Source of the DNA: Dillenia suffruticosa
Taxonomy: Eukaryota > Streptophyta > Magnoliopsida > Dilleniales > Dilleniaceae
Direction of reading: 5' to 3'
NCBI GenBank assembly: GCA_033439265.1
Contig: JAVTVX010000013.1
Coordinates: 22,845,000-22,908,999, forward strand
DNA length: 64,000 nt
The notes under the pieces were generated by a model that did no database searches, was not told the DNA's origin, and saw only the letters and a program-made list of their open reading frames with translations. This document shows, piece by piece, positions 1 to 12,129 of the stretch (the stretch's first letter is position 1; each line of letters opens with the position of its first letter). The position numbers were made by a program, and so were the translations under genes.

Positions 1-435
1 AAAATTATATTATTTGAATTGCATATCATATAGAGAAATTGCTAGTGACACATTTTTTGGGCTTGGATTCAGTAAATACCATGGGTGAAAAGGAGGGAGT
101 CGCCCTTTGAAATCTTTTTTTTTAATAATACATTTTAATTTATAATTTAAATGTTACTTGTCTCCTCAAAATGGAGAAAATAAAATTTATTTGAATATGT
201 GAAAATTCCCACATTCAGGTTAAAATTTATAATTTAAATACCACAAACATGAAACATTTGGAACAAAGTCCTCTAACCGAAAATAACCCACAAGATGAAT
301 AAAGGGAATGACCCCTCCCCACTCCCGGATGGTAACTAATTAAGAAAAAAAAAATCCTGCTGGGAAGGGAAATGGGTGAATAGCGAAGTAAAAAGTAAGC
401 TCATCGCTTTCTGATCGGAATTCAAAAATAGATCA

Positions 436-630
436 TTAATCATCGATTAATATATTAAGATGTGATATTAGATTTTTTAATTAAGATCTTGAGTTTGATT
501 CATAACTTGAATATGAAATAAATTACGTTAGGATGATAATTTTCTAAATAAGTTACTATAAATTTTAAATCAAATTAATTAAAACATAATTTTAAATATT
601 AATTAATATAATATAAAAAAAAATTCAAAA
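436..630 (+). repeat. decayed SINE-like copy
   Basis: An AT-rich block reading TTTTTTAATTAAGATCTTGAG, then a GAGTTTGATTC segment resembling a decayed pol III B box, ending in an A-rich run near 625. The same order of words recurs in the copy at 15498-15687 and, reversed, around 41560-41765. I assign it to that family by resemblance only and see no clear direct repeats. Confidence 0.4.
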
Positions 631-2448
631 TAAAATTTAGTGACGGTAAATGAATGTTCCCGGTAACATTGTTGTTAGGAACTCAGACGTTCATTGAAAA
701 TGACATGCAGAGAGTGACTTGTTATCGAACCTAACCTAACAAAACCAAAAGATGTGAGTTTGGTAATTTCAAGGGAAATCTTTTTTATTGGGCTACGCTG
801 TGTTTCTGTCTTTTTCCAATGATACTTCCAAGAATGTGCCGTTTCGTGTCCTCGTCGTTTCCTTTCCTTCCATGAAAGTTTTATCTTATTTTTGGTTCCA
901 TTCATTTGGGTTTCCAAAGAAAGAACAGTCCTTCTCTGGCAGTTTAAAATTGCAATAATGGAAGTACTGCTCAAAATTTGTCGACATGCCGAATGGTATT
1001 TAATTTAATTTTTTATTATAATTATAATATTTTCTAATAGAATAATCTTTTTAAATATATATACACAATTTTATAAGTAAAAATTAAATTTTTTCTAAAA
1101 AAGTGTTAGATTCTTATTTAATTGAAACTACTCTTAGATTTTCTAGATAAAGAGGCTTATCCCTCTATTTGTCGGGTCAAACAACAAACTTTCCAAGAAA
1201 GTTTACGTGCAAAAGTAGATATCTTAAGTTAAGGGGGAATATTTTATTAAAAAATAAATTATTAATATAATTACAGTTTAAATTTAATTTTCAAAATTAG
1301 TATTTTTTATATGAAACTATATATTTTTTCTATTTATTTAATTGTATTGAATGAATATTATAAATGGAATAAAAATTTTCACTTTTTTAATAAATACAAA
1401 CGTTGGAGAAAGTAAATGTTTTAAATAAGGGCAAGTTTAGTTGGCGGATGGGAGGCGGAGGATGCGGGGAAGGAAGGGAGAGATTTTCTTCTATTTATTT
1501 AATTGTATTTTTCTAAAAAATAACTTTTTTATTTAAAAACGGACAAAAAGAAGAAGTAAAAAAAATAGCTTTTATTTGGCTTTTTTAATAAAAATATATG
1601 GACTGATAAAATTGTCCTTAATTATTTCAAATATTGCAATTTTTTCACATATATAAACATTAAAAAAAAATAACCATTTCAACGTTGAAGGAAAATATAA
1701 ATTGTTAATTTATTATTTTTTTTATGAATGTAGGAAATCTTTCAAAAAAAATATGAATTTTAAATATTCATGAGCGTTTATTATATTTATGAACTTAATT
1801 TATAAATATTATATAATCATTTATGAAATTATTTATAAAACTTTTTTATATTAATTGCCATTTTTATAATTTTCTTAACTTTACAACTTGCAAAAGAGTT
1901 TTCTTAAGAAAATTACAAAATAGCCTTTCATTTAAATTTTCAAACTTTTGTTTTGCTTATTAATTTATAAATCAAACATAGAAGCTTTTACCCCCCCCCC
2001 CCAAAAAAAGTTATGAGAAACAGTTTCTAAAACAGTTATCGACTAAATAAGACTTTTATTTATTTATAATGTAATTTAATTTTAACTTACAAATTACTAT
2101 ATATTTTTAAAAAAAAAAAAAACTTTTAGTTAACAAATATTACCGTACAAATATAGATCAGCAGAGAAGAGTGAAGGCTTCAAATCAGAACCGTAACATA
2201 TTTATGGATAAAAGCTTATCATTTTATCATAGAAAATTAAGTTGTCCATTCCTAAAACAAAAAGAACACACGTTTTTCTCTTTCCTCCAACATTGTGACA
2301 ACTTCGGGGTTGGTCTACGAGGAATTGAAAGAATTATATTAAAAGAGATTTTTTTAAAAAGGATCTGATCGTGATTTTGGTTGAATTAATCGAAATATAA
2401 TTTGGAATATATATAAATGAAAAAGTATTTGTCGAGGGGAGAGAGAAT

Positions 2449-2473
2449 GAGAGAGAGAGAGAGAGAGAGAGAG
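2449..2473. repeat. (GA)n microsatellite
   Basis: An uninterrupted GA dinucleotide run with no gene model close by. Confidence 0.9.
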
Positions 2474-4194
2474 GTGTTAAGCGGGCAGTAGTGTATTTAG
2501 TAACAAAATTGTAAAGCCAATATTTTGGTTAAAAGCTAAAGCTAAATTGTTGTATTAAAACAAAAAGAATTTGGAAGACATCAAGCCAAGTGTACTAAAA
2601 TGCCAACTTTGACTTCAATTAATGAAGGAGTAAGACCAATATTAATTTTCTCGTGACCCCTCCATCCATCCCTTTTAACTTAAAGTTTTCTTCCAAAAAT
2701 TAAGGAAGCGGATTAAATGACCTAAATAATATATAAATATGAATCAATAAACATAGCAATTGAATTTAGTGGGAAAATAATAAAGTATAAGAGTAAAGTC
2801 AGAGGCAGAAATGTTCAAGTTACAGTTCTAAATTTAAACAAAATTACAATCCTAAAAATTATTGGGGTCTGGTTCTTGAAATGAAACCTAAACCTCTAGA
2901 CCATTGCTTTGGTTTCAACCTTTTTTAGAACTCAAACGGTAATTGAAAATGGAATTTTGATTAAAAGAAAAAAACTTTGAAACCAGAATCGAATTATGAA
3001 CGAACCACAAAAACTGATGAAAAATTATAAAAAAAATAGAATTATCATTTCGATTTTAGTTATGATATTTTTTCTATTAGATTAAAACTATCTAATTTTG
3101 ATTTAATTTTAGTGGGATTCAAAACTCCAGGCAAATGTCTAGTTTGGAGGATTTAATCACTCTTTCTTTAATCTTATTGACATGACAAATAATCGGAACA
3201 AAATTATTTTTAAATGAAGACGAATAATAAGGAAGAAGTAATAAATGGAAGTATCAAATTACTGGTCCACTCACGTTTAGAAAAATTTTATTCTTTAAGA
3301 TATAATCTGATTCAAATCTAATTTAATCGAGTATAAAGTGAATATCATATGCTCAAAATTTATAAAAAAGAAAATTCAAACTACCGATCCAGCCGTACAC
3401 TTATATAATTAGGTTTGATGGGGAATAAAATATACAGCAAGAAAAATGTTTGAACTCTAAATCCCACAAAACAAATATAAAGTAATCCCACATGCAATAA
3501 AATTTAAACCTTCGGGTCCCTACTTCCAAATGTTTACTTTTTTTCCCCAAGTTTTGTATTTTATTCATTATTGTCCTCGTTGCATTGGTTTGGTATTATA
3601 TATCGTAGTGCTATAAAAATTAGTAGATCTTGGACTTCTTGGAGAAACTCTTCCGATGATTCTTCTTTCACGTGCAACCCACGTACTCGTCCAAATTGAA
3701 ATGTCCAATATGCCCTTGTTGAATGACAAAAACCTCCCATATTTTATTTATATTCGTGATTACTCCATCCTTTTGATGTGTTAGAACCGATGATAAATTA
3801 GGAAATATGATATAAGTCTAAAATAGTAATTCGACTTTGGCATCCTCACTTTTGTATTAAGTATAGAAATCATCACAAAAATACGAGTAAACACAAACTG
3901 CATCAAGTTTAATTAGTTTTAAGGAGTGTCTGGATGCGTTTATAAAAGGCTTTTATTCAATTTTTTTTCTTTTTTTTTTTGTGTAAAATTTAAGATTTCA
4001 ATTAAAATAGTTTCAGACTAATAATATTTTATTCTCATTTAAATCGAAAACATATTTAAGAATATTTTATTTTTGTTTTAAGTAATTTTGTGCCCCACGT
4101 CACATGGCGTCTTCCTTTTTGTTTTTTTGGTCGTAACATGGCATCTTCCTTTGAAGATTTTCCATAAGCCTTTGTATGTGTTGAAGGGATAGTC

Positions 4195-4345
4195 GATTTA
4201 GTATATAATAATATTAAAATTTTTAATTAAATCATGAATTTAAAATTTGAAAATAAAAAAAGTTATATTAAAAATTTTTTTAATTTAAATTTAATAATAT
4301 TTAAATTAAATTAATCGAAATATAGATTTAAATACCGATAAATTT
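4195..4345 (+). repeat. decayed SINE-like copy
   Basis: Contains TTTTTAATTAAATCATGAAT early and AATTAATCGAAATATAGATT near its end. These match the order of the same words in the SINE-like copies at 15498-15687 and 36360-36534. There is no clean poly(A) tail or direct repeat, so it is an old copy or only a compositional resemblance. Confidence 0.35.
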
Positions 4346-4994
4346 TATAACAAAACATGTGCACGAATAGTATCATCAATCAAAAAGACCAGGCGACAAG
4401 AATGGGCTATAGTGGGCCTCAAAATGATTAGGGCCCTTTGTTGTGGATTCTCATAAATGTTCTTAATGGGGCACAATAAGTCAATTTTATTTCTTGCCTT
4501 TGTGCGACCTTTTCCTCTTTTCATTATTGCACTGCACCTCTGTTCAGCCACATTCTCTGCTTCCTAATTTCAACCATCCATTCTTGCCACGCTACCTATG
4601 TGTGCAGCCTAGTAGTGGTAGTGGCAGAGTTTGACCTTTTTTTTATTTTTTTTTTATTTTTCCTTCTAGTAAGGGATGGTAAAGCTCGTTTGATTTTAGG
4701 GTCTTAAATTTTTTTTAAAAAAAATATTCACTTTTGCTTTTGCTTTTTGCTTAGAATGTCATTAGGGGCAAACAATCTCTTATTTTTGTGGTGTCAATCA
4801 AATCGGAGGAAGAATAATATCATTACTTCACTATGAAAATATCTTTGGATTTGGATCCAATAATGTCAGTCTTGCTCGCATGTCATTCGAGTGTACGCTA
4901 ATGCAGTAGGAAAAGGAGAATGGACAAAAATTAAGAGACCGAATAAGGTAAATCAATATATGAAGCAAATAGATAAGGGGAAGTGAAAAATAAT

Positions 4995-5046
4995 CGCCCC
5001 ACCACAAGGTTAAGAGCTTTGTGCTCTACCAACTAGCTAGATATGC
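4995..5046 (-). pseudogene. tRNA-Lys(CTT) pseudogene lacking its T arm
   Basis: Read on the minus strand, TCTAGCTAGTTGGTAGAGC is a D-arm/box A region with one base lost. An anticodon arm with CTCTTAACC (anticodon CTT, lysine) follows. After TTGTGGT the sequence jumps straight to GGGGCGA, which resembles the 3' acceptor strand, so the T arm with box B is missing. Without box B and with a disrupted 5' acceptor strand it should not give a functional tRNA. Assignment to tRNA-Lys rests on resemblance to the plant tRNA-Lys(CUU) sequence. Confidence 0.65.
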
Positions 5047-5149
5047 TTGTTGATTATTATGAATGACTATTTCATATATTATGAAGCCGTTGGCGACTCC
5101 ACCATTTATGATATCATCTCTCCCTAGATTTCGTAGAATAGTTCACAAA

Positions 5150-5570
5150 AGCTTGCTTAATACTAATTCCAACCATATGTATAACGCACTCTCTGCATCT
5201 GCAAATAAGCCCAAGCTTTGTCAAAAATAAAAGCAGGGGAACATGAAGTCTCTTGCAGTATGAGGGTTGAACTAATGTTATCACATTGCCATAACGAAAT
5301 GTCTTCAACCAATTTCAAGATTTCCCTAGCAGTGAACATCCTTTTTAACCATTTACAAGTTGATTATGATTACAAGGTGAGTAATTCATCGAAAAGGCTT
5401 ATTTTGGTTAATACTATTAGCTTTTTTTTGGGCCTCTATTGCTCTTTGAAGCACTAGCATGTAAGAAAGCTTCTTCTTGAGAGGGAAATGCATACTATTC
5501 AGTTTCGTAGTCGTGAAACAGAAAAGGCAGCAAGAATCACAATTTCCATTTCCTTTTTCTCTCTGGAAGT
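5150..5570 (-). pseudogene. diverged partial duplicate of the TRM32-like 3' end
   Basis: Two blocks here match two separated parts of the neighbouring gene in the same order. About 5160-5400 resembles 6190-6610, the sequence beyond the stop codon plus the last few codons (GAGTAATTCATC is shared). About 5430-5570 resembles 7430-7570 in that gene's last intron (shared TTGCTCTTTGAAGCAC and a run ending GAAACAGAAAA-GCAGCAAG). Nearly the whole last exon, 6610-7243, is absent between them. It keeps intron sequence, so it is a DNA-level duplicate with an internal deletion, not a processed copy. No function is expected. Confidence 0.65.
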
Positions 5571-6581
5571 CCAAAAGGCGAAGGAGCGAGCGGCCCAAAA
5601 TTTTGGGTGCACCGACATTCCCCTGTAAGTGGCTACCACAACAGTATCTGGTTTTGCTGCAAATTAACAAAATTGCTCATCCACTATTCTCCTTATTTTA
5701 TTTTACTTTTTGGGAGGGGGTTTTAAAAATAGAAAGTATCATTATTGCGGCAGAGTTTAGGGGTACAAAGAGAAGAAAATAGGCTTTATTTATTTTATTA
5801 TAGGGCCTTAAAATATTCAATCATTCTTACTAAATGCTAATCAACATTAAAGTTAAACACAAGATATGAGGATTCACATCGCATGTGCCTAGAGAATCAT
5901 ACACGATAGATATTAACGTTCATACTGCCCGCACATGGTTGGGAGGTTACAAGGGTTGTTTCTCAGATTGAAGGAGTGATTTTGATTACGGTGTCCTTGT
6001 TTTCAACTTCATGGAGACCGGAGAAAACACATCGAAAGTTTGTTTATGGGAATTCATTGGGGCCGCTGAAGGGTCACATCCAAAGATTGTATGGCACTTT
6101 ACCCTAACTGCAGTTTCATCACTAAGAGACTTGACAGAATTATAGTTGTTGAAACGACCTTTTCCATGCAAGTGCAACAATACAGAACCATGCATGATAG
6201 AGTCTCTGCGTCTGCAATTTTGACCAAGCTTTGTGAATGGTTAAATGTCTCAGCTGTATATATGGTGATAAAATTCAAAGCCTAAAGTCTTTTGCTGTAT
6301 GGGAATTGAACAAGTGCCAATCTCTTTGCTGTAATAAAAATTCTTCACCCAATACAAAACATCTCCACCAACATAGAATCCTGTACAACCATTTACATAC
6401 GGATAAATCTTACAAGAGATGTATAATCATTTTCCTCTTCTTAGGGCCACCAAATTTCATTACCCACTGTACATTACATGTTCAAAGTATCACACACTCA
6501 AGAATTCTATCTCTTTCACATGGAGAAAAAAAAAATATGCTACAATTGGATGACAAAAGATTATGTATAACTTGAGTATGA

Positions 6582-9500
6582 TCAAAAGATGAGTAATTCA
6601 TCCAAAAGATCATCAAATATTATATCCTCAATCTCAAGTCCCAGACATTCAACATCAAAATGGAGATTCATCCATCCATCATTTTTGGCAAAATCCTGGA
6701 TCGCAACAGAATCTAATGCTTGATCAAGCTCAGGCTGTAAGCTCAAATGCGACCTAATAACAGACCAAACCTCTTCGAGAATATGGTGTCTTTTTGGCAT
6801 GGGACTAACGCGGCAAAGAAAAGTTAAGGGCATGGGGCAGTAGGTGTAAGACCTTTCATACATTTGAACTAGTACCTCATTGATTAGGTCGAACAAGAGC
6901 AGGTGATCCCAGTTTAGAACTTCATACCCAGAGCTATCGGGTTCAGGGAGAAAGCAACCCTCCAATTCTCGAAATACAGAAGGATCAAGTGGCTGATCAG
7001 TAGAATGCCATGAATCAAGCAACTCCTCCCCCCTGAATCCAGACAGCTCCAGAACATCGCTAACATAATTAAAATCATCTTTGTCTTTTGTATCAATTTG
7101 GAATTGAAGGTCAGGTTTGGATAGAACTTTTTTCCCTTCACTGATTTTGCTGTCAGGTAGCAGGGGCGACCCCATGGCAGACTCATGTTGCTGATCTCCA
7201 TCCAAACTACTAATAAGTAGTTGTTCTGGTGTTGCTTCTAAGCCTGCAGATTTTAATCATGATCCACATGAATAATGGAAAACTCGAATGCAATGATTGA
7301 ATTCAGCTTCTTGGTATTGCCGATATTCGTGAGAGTTAAAATCTTTCATTACATCTGAAACTCACAAAATCTTTTAAGGTCTTATTACCGCAGTCAGTAA
7401 GATTGTAAGCCAGTGATAACAGCTTATTTGAACTCCATTGCTCTTTGAAGCACGAGCATGTAAGGAGGCATCTTCTTGATACAGAAATGCCTACTTTTCA
7501 GATTCTCAGTTATGAAACAGAAAAAGCAGCAAGCACCACATTCTTTTCCTTTTCCTAAAGATTTCCAATTTAGCTTGATCATATAACTAGGCTTAATCTA
7601 ACAGATGATTTAGACCATGCAAATCATTATTTAGTAAAAAGTGCTCAATTACTTTGTTTCTCTCCAAGTTGATATCCATATTCATGTGCAAGAACAAACT
7701 GGTCAAAGATGTCATATTTAGGATATGGTTGTGACTGTGAAACTGTGGTGTACAGGGACTGGTCAATCGGATGAAGAAAAACAATTACCTTCTGAGGCAG
7801 AAAAACTCATGAGCTCTTCCAGCTCATCCAGCCGGTCAGTGGTGTCTGTCATTGGTACTAATTCCTGCTCCTGAAAGGTTATACTTCCCATGGTTGTTTC
7901 ATTTGGTTCATCAAATGCAATAACTGCTCGAGGATCATCCTTGTCGATTGCAAGCACTTCTGATTCCATCTGATGCTCACCTACTGAATGGCTTTGACCA
8001 ACTTGACTTCCTCCTTTTACAAGGAGATCCAAATTTGCGTCATGTTCTAAACTTATAAGATGTCTTGGAATCTTTTGTTCATTAAAGTTACTGCTTTCAA
8101 TTCTGGCATGGCTAAGAGGACCCCTTAAGGGTGTAACTGGACAAGAAGAACCAAAAAGCTCCTCATTTGGGGGATAGAAGTTGGGTAATGAAACAATTCT
8201 TGCAAGGGAATTTGGAACACTTCCAACTAGTAAACCATTTTCACCCTTCGACTTTAGTCCCTTAGACTTACGGAGCTTGGCTTCACCACTGATGGTAGAC
8301 TCATAAAGTTGAGCATATCTCTCCATTGAGTCATTGACTGAAGATGTTCTTCTCATATGGTGAAACCCATCCTTTCCAGTAGAGTTTATACCATCCCTAT
8401 TCACTGGTGCAGGCCTTTTCAGCTGATTTAATATTTCCTCCTTCATGTCCTTGGAAATTCTTTGGCCATAAGGAACCTTGTGAAAGACTGAATCCATAGC
8501 AATACGTTCTCTTTCCTTTCTACTCTCTTTGATTGCGTGTTTTATTTTCTGTCTGAGATTTTTAAAATGCTTAATTGCCCTACGACTCACACCTAGCTTG
8601 ACTCGTATGTCACCATCACGCATATCTCTACTTACAATTGGAGGTCCTTGTGGCTCAGTTTCAGATGTAAATGGCACCAATTGCCTACAGTTTTCTTCTT
8701 CAGCCTCATCCTTCCTTGCAGCTTGATCCAATGTCCACATGTTCCCTTCTTCTGGGAAGGAACCAATCCTCTGCTTGCATTTGCTTTTGCTTTGCCCGAC
8801 ATCTCTTGTGCTTGATGAACCAGCCTCTGGAAAAGACTCAGACTTGGTCAATCCCGTCCTCTTACTGACCCCCAGTTGACCGTCAATCAAGTCACGACTT
8901 TGTAGAATTTTTAGGAATAAGTCTTTTCTGATGCTCTGCATCTCCAGAGCATCCGGAAAGTCCTCTGTTTGGAGCTGTAACTCATCATTAGTGGCCATCA
9001 TCCCCAAGAAATCAAGCTTTGCTTTGTCTACTTTTTCCTGAGGAAGCTCGTGATGCTCATTGTGTTGCTTCCCTTGCTCATCAACCTGACTGTGCTCCAA
9101 CTTGTCTTCGGTAGATGTGGTAGCACAAACTTCGTCTTTTTCAGCAACTACACCCACGTCATCATTGGCAATTGGTTGTAGTGATTCTGAAGTGCTGGCA
9201 GATGATGAATTTATTATACTTCCTTGAATAGTCCCTGGTCTCCCTTTATTTGGGTTTGTTTCAGGAAATAAATCATAACCTGAAAGTTTTACATGATGCA
9301 AAGAATAAGTTCTCTTCAGTTTTAACATTGTGGGAGCACTTGCATGTCGACGATGTTTCCCTATTTCTTTGAACATCTCTGCTGCAAGTAATGATCTGAT
9401 TCGATCTCTCTTTGAGGTTTTGTTTTTCGAAGAGCCTTCCAATCTCTTGCCCCGCATCTTATAAGATTCAACACTGTTATCATCCTTTCCTGGTCTAACA

Positions 9501-10541
9501 TTCTGTCATATAAATCAGAATAGCCATACTTTAGTTCCAACATGTGGAACTTGACGTTTGATCATGCACACAACAACATGCCGGAAAAATTCTAAAATTT
9601 GACTTACCATGGAATCATCTTTTCCAGGAACATTATGTTCTTGGGTGTCAGCAACATTTTGCTCATTTCCTTTTTTACCTAGATTCACAATCCACACATA
9701 ACAGTCAACAAATATATATATGAGAAGATGCAACATAATATATGTCGAACCTGCATTCACTGTGAAAATATGGATAAAGATCTAGTTATTGGCTCAGCCA
9801 AAACCGAAAAAATTGACATCCTAGTGAAATGAGATCAAAATTTTCAATTTGAATTGATTGTGAGGTTATATGATTACAATTTCCAATCCGTGATAGTCAT
9901 ACCTACAGAGTTACATGAACTAGAGCACATAGACGAAGTTGTAAAAATAAGTATCCTTCTCAGGTTTACTTCAACATATAAAACATTAAAAATAAATATA
10001 TTATATATAATGAATATATATAACTAAAATAAAATTACTAACAGTGGGTATTCCCAGATACAAGCTAATGAGAGAGGAGAAGGGGAAAAGAAGGGATTAT
10101 TTAGTGAGACTGACCCACTAATTCCCATTGAGAATAATTTAATGACACGTTTTTTATTTTTTTATTTTAAAAAAAAAGCACAAAACATTTTTTTGCTGAT
10201 TAACATTATATAGTGCCCGTCCCACTGCATGAAGCTTCTAAACTAGACATCAAAATTGACCTATGAATACCTTCCTTGATAACACAAAGCATCATGCTAT
10301 GAGTGAAAATGTAACCATCTCGCCGAGCACTACCAAGCTCAAATCAAATGATTTCCCAAAGAAATATGAAATTACCTGCAACATGTGTTCCATGGCCATG
10401 CCTTTTATGAGGAAGCCTTTTTCTTACATTGTGCCAATGCCAGTGATGATGATCAAGAACATGAAGCACAGTATATAAGCACCCTAATGGCTTGTCATCC
10501 TTCTTCTCTCGCAAATGTTTCCTTCCAAACTGCTTTCCCAT
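6582..10541 (-). CDS. TRM32-like protein (TON1 recruiting motif family, DUF4378)
   Basis: Four exons on the minus strand: 10541-10376, 9678-9608, 9502-7789 and 7243-6582. Phases fit throughout and give 870 residues. The N-terminus (residues 1-55) has KPLGCLYTVLHVLDHHHW and an HNVRKRLPHKRH stretch, typical of the TRM subgroup often labelled 'PIG-P-related', to which TRM32 belongs. The middle is long, charged and low-complexity. The C-terminal ~150 residues are a DUF4378 domain (EVLNWDHLLLFDLINEVL), ending in an acidic LEIEDIIFDDLLDELL segment that corresponds to the TON1-binding motif of the family. TRM proteins recruit TON1/phosphatase complexes to cortical microtubules and affect cell shape and preprophase band formation; the exact role here is inferred. 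The last exon is open from its splice acceptor, and a TTG inside it is not a start. A leader intron may exist (GTACG donor near 10867). Confidence 0.88.
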
Positions 10542-10925
10542 TTTTGCACCCCAAAATTTTGTGAATGCCTAGTTTTCCGGCTATCATTCTTCGTTCCCTA
10601 AACCTATTAGAGATTGGCACCAAAATAAACAAAAATCAAACAACACATAAACAAAGCATTGACCTCTTCTAGAATATGATTAAGAATGTCAATCACGTCG
10701 AGCAACCAGAGAGAGATAGAGATTAGCTCCAATCTAAATTTTCAAAATATAATACAAGGGCTTCACGAAATTTGAAACCAATCAATGTCAAAATGATGGC
10801 ATAGACATGTAAAATTATGCAGAAAAGAGATGGAGATTGGCAATCAATCATCAGAAGATGTGATCGTACCTATAACAGGAGAAGTTGAGGCATCATTTGA
10901 GCCGTTTCGGTTGAGCGTATCCATG

Positions 10926-10927
<2 letters not shown>

Positions 10928-10964
<37 letters not shown>
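10928..10964. repeat. (GA)n microsatellite in the 5' leader of the TRM32-like gene
   Basis: A pure GA run on the plus strand. On the gene's minus strand it is a CT run between the ACGACGTCGT palindrome and the start codon, a common plant 5'UTR arrangement. Confidence 0.9.
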
Positions 10965-10967
<3 letters not shown>

Positions 10968-11104
10968 GTAAGAACGTATATGCAGAAGAAAACGAAGGGA
11001 AAAAAATTGGAGAAAGTGTCTGTAGATTGTGGTCGAAGTTGGAACGGATTGGATAAAGAGAGAACGAGAGAAGATGGCGGGGAAAGTAAAATCAGACTCC
11101 GAAA

Positions 11105-11114
11105 ACGACGTCGT
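11105..11114. promoter_or_regulatory. ACGACGTCGT palindrome upstream of the TRM32-like gene
   Basis: A perfect 10-bp palindrome in the context AAAACGACGTCGTCTCC, about 560 bp upstream of the start codon and just outside the CT-rich leader. The same word lies 164 bp upstream of ALG10 and ~120 bp upstream of the gene at 54.8 kb. The ACGT core could bind bZIP factors, which is inference. Confidence 0.5.
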
Positions 11115-11164
11115 CTCCTTTAGCTCTCTCTCTCTCTCCCCCCTCCCTCCTCCCTTTTCTGCTT

Positions 11165-12129
11165 CATTTTATTTTATTTTATTTTATTTTATTTTATTTT
11201 ATTTTATTTAGTACAAACTACAAAGAGACGCAAGAAGAAAATAAGAGCCCAAGCCCACAAAAGGACCGAAACACTACACACAAAACCCACAAATTATCCC
11301 TTAGCGACCATACTGATCATGTCCTCCACCTCCGCAGGAGGGAAGCTCAACTCGTGCACGCGCGGCTCCACCTCTTTCCCCATTTTCGCAAGCTTGTCAG
11401 CGCATTGGTTTGCCTCCCTGAATATGTGTTTGATAGAGCTTGCATTTATTTCCAACATGAATCTTTTGCACTCCTGCACCAAAACCTCTAGGGGATGAGA
11501 AGCTGCGACTCCCTTGTTCAGCACCTTAGTCTTTCGGAATCTGTTTCTATCTCAATGTTATTCATGTTTTTTCCCTTGGCTATACGCAGCATGCCCCACA
11601 GTTCCGCCATTTCTGGACTGGTAATGCCAATGTTGATCCAGAAACCATGCAGCCATCTGCCTTTGCGGTCTCTGAACAATCCTCCCACACTGGCTTTTCC
11701 AATTCTGGAGCAAACAGCTCCATCTGTATTAAGTTTTATCACCCCTTCCTGAGGACAAGATCATCTCACTATCCTAGTTCTCTTGGTCTGCGGCTCTATA
11801 TCCGGCTTCCTTCTGCAGTCTTTTGCCATGCTCAAGGCTAGGTTGGCTGCAATTTGAGGTAACGTACTCTCTCCCTGATGAACCACTCTCCATCTCACCT
11901 TCCAAATCATCCATACTGCAGCCATGAAGACCAAGCCCTCCTTCTCACTGCCTAGCTTAAACCTGTGAGCAGCTCCATCCTTAAGCCATTCCACCAACTC
12001 TTCTCTCCAGAATTGTTGATTCCCTCCGATATCCTTATCTACCAGCAGCCATATATTCCTAGCATGATTGCAATCCCTCAGAACATGATTGCGTAGGTGA
12101 CGAACTGCATGGGACTGTTTACTCTTCAC
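11165..12129 (-). mobile_element. 5'-truncated, frame-broken LINE (reverse transcriptase C-terminus and RNase H)
   Basis: Minus-strand coding remnants run in order. First is a zinc-binding RT tail (residues like HLRNHVLRDCNHARNIW, 12129-11761). Next is an RNase H start (MIKLNTDGAVCSRIGKASVGG and an EMAELWGM segment, 11742-11518). Last is the RNase H end (IKHIFREANQCADKLAKMGK, 11524-11294). A frame break falls inside the RNase H domain and another lies before it. The element ends in about nine ATTTT units (11165-11210), on its own strand an (AAAAT)n tail as in plant L1-type LINEs. Only the last ~1 kb is present. A possible imperfect target duplication (TGAAGAGTAAA at the 5' side, TGAAGCAGAAAA beyond the tail) is suggestive only. 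It lies ~50 bp upstream of the ACGACGTCGT motif of the TRM32-like gene. Confidence 0.88.

Larger units (their letters stand above)
1..4990. other. AT-rich intergenic region, no intact gene
   Basis: No open frame here shows a recognisable domain or a plausible exon series. The stretch is AT-rich with poly(A)/poly(T) runs, a GA microsatellite near 2.45 kb, and two decayed SINE-like copies (about 436-630 and 4195-4345). The short open frames around 675-974, 2171-2368 and 4345-4551 look like chance. Confidence 0.7.

Noticed and set aside
675..974. 99-residue minus-strand open frame
   Set aside because: Basic, low-complexity translation, no ATG context or homology signal that I recognise, AT-rich surroundings.
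7205..7243. Separate 207-residue gene starting at 7205
   Set aside because: The supposed start is TTG. The frame continues upstream to a splice acceptor in phase with the previous exon, so it is the last exon of the TRM32-like gene.
11518..11752. Plus-strand open frames over 11495-11841
   Set aside because: They are antisense to the LINE RNase H remnants and carry no domain of their own.
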